Source: Alistipes sp. (GTDB lineage: Bacteria; Bacteroidota; Bacteroidia; Bacteroidales; Rikenellaceae). From it: 6,562 nucleotides of DNA. Below the pieces are notes generated by a model. It was not told where the DNA came from, ran no database searches, and worked only from the letters and a program-made list of their open reading frames with translations. The translations under genes and the position numbers were made by a program. The DNA lies in contig JAGBIR010000220.1 of assembly GCA_017934845.1 (NCBI GenBank), positions 1 through 6,562 on the forward strand, in the 5' to 3' direction. Shown here piece by piece: positions 6,439 through 6,562 of the stretch (position 1 is the stretch's first letter; the number at the start of each line of letters is the position of its first letter).

Positions 6439-6464
6439 AGGCGAGGCGCATCCTCGCCTTTTTT
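6439..6464 (+). terminator. Intrinsic terminator of the GH92-BSP operon
   Basis: AGGCGAGG at 6439-6446 pairs perfectly with CCTCGCCT at 6452-6459 around a 5-base loop, followed by a T tract to 6464. It begins 22 bases after the BSP stop codon. Confidence 0.9.
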
Positions 6465-6475
6465 CTTTGCGCAGA

Positions 6476-6507
6476 TTTGCTTTTTATCCAATTATGTATT
6501 ACTTTTG
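6476..6507 (+). promoter_or_regulatory. Promoter of the gene beyond the right edge
   Basis: TTTG at 6476-6479, a 20-base spacer and TACTTTTG at 6500-6507 match the Bacteroidetes promoter consensus. It sits just past the terminator and about 48 bases before a candidate start codon. Confidence 0.7.
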
Positions 6508-6555
6508 TTTTGCCTATTTCGATTTATCTCGAACGAAAACAAACAATAATACATA

Positions 6556-6562
6556 ATGAAAC
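6556..6562 (+). CDS. Possible start of the next gene (cut by the right edge)
   Basis: ATG AAA begins at 6556, after an A-rich leader and downstream of a good promoter. Met-Lys starts are common for exported proteins, but only two codons are visible, so the product cannot be judged. Confidence 0.35.

Noticed and set aside
5982..6491. 169-codon open frame on the minus strand across the BSP gene and terminator
   Set aside because: It is antisense to the HELTH-containing BSP gene and runs through the terminator hairpin and T tract. No recognisable domain is present.

Overview
The window looks like chromosomal DNA from a member of the order Bacteroidales; I cannot name the genus. The evidence is the Bacteroidetes-type promoter pattern (TTG or TTTG, about 19-20 bases, then TAnnTTTG) ahead of several transcription units, A-rich leaders with few Shine-Dalgarno sites, 'FAQ'/'WAQ' signal-peptide cleavage sites, tRNA genes without an encoded CCA, and the gene families present (GH92 mannosidase, DUF1573 protein, bacterial BSP-family lipoprotein). 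The window is densely coding and shows no insertion sequence, phage gene, CRISPR array or other obvious mobile DNA.

Left part (1-2552, minus strand): an apparent three-gene operon read leftwards. It begins with an exported DUF1573 protein (1449-2552). After 28 bases comes an FAD/NAD-binding, [2Fe-2S] flavoprotein subunit (554-1420). Overlapping its end by 11 bases is the N-terminal part of a 'GltA-like' [4Fe-4S]/FAD subunit (564 to beyond the left edge). The last two together match NfnA and NfnB, the cytoplasmic electron-bifurcating NADH-dependent ferredoxin:NADP+ oxidoreductase. Such genes are often mislabelled dihydroorotate dehydrogenase electron-transfer subunit and glutamate synthase small chain.

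Middle (2553-3259): a divergent intergenic region, then two plus-strand tRNA genes, tRNA-Asn(GUU) and tRNA-Val(UAC). Each has its own recognisable promoter, and a strong intrinsic terminator follows tRNA-Val. About 165 bases of non-coding DNA with small inverted repeats then lead to the promoter of the next operon.

Right part (3260-6416, plus strand): a two-gene operon encoding a secreted GH92 alpha-mannosidase and a BSP-family lipoprotein with a zinc-metallopeptidase HExxH motif. It ends at a strong intrinsic terminator. The pairing suggests work on mannose-decorated glycoproteins or mannan outside the cytoplasm: one enzyme trims alpha-mannosides, the other may act on the protein part. No SusC/SusD pair or regulator lies in the window. 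At the right edge a good promoter and an ATG-AAA mark the probable start of a further gene.

I see no clear previously undescribed system. The items most worth a second look are the mannosidase/peptidase-like pair, possible pairing between the tRNA-Val leader and its terminator, the His/Cys tail on NfnA, and the linkage of DUF1573 to nfnAB.
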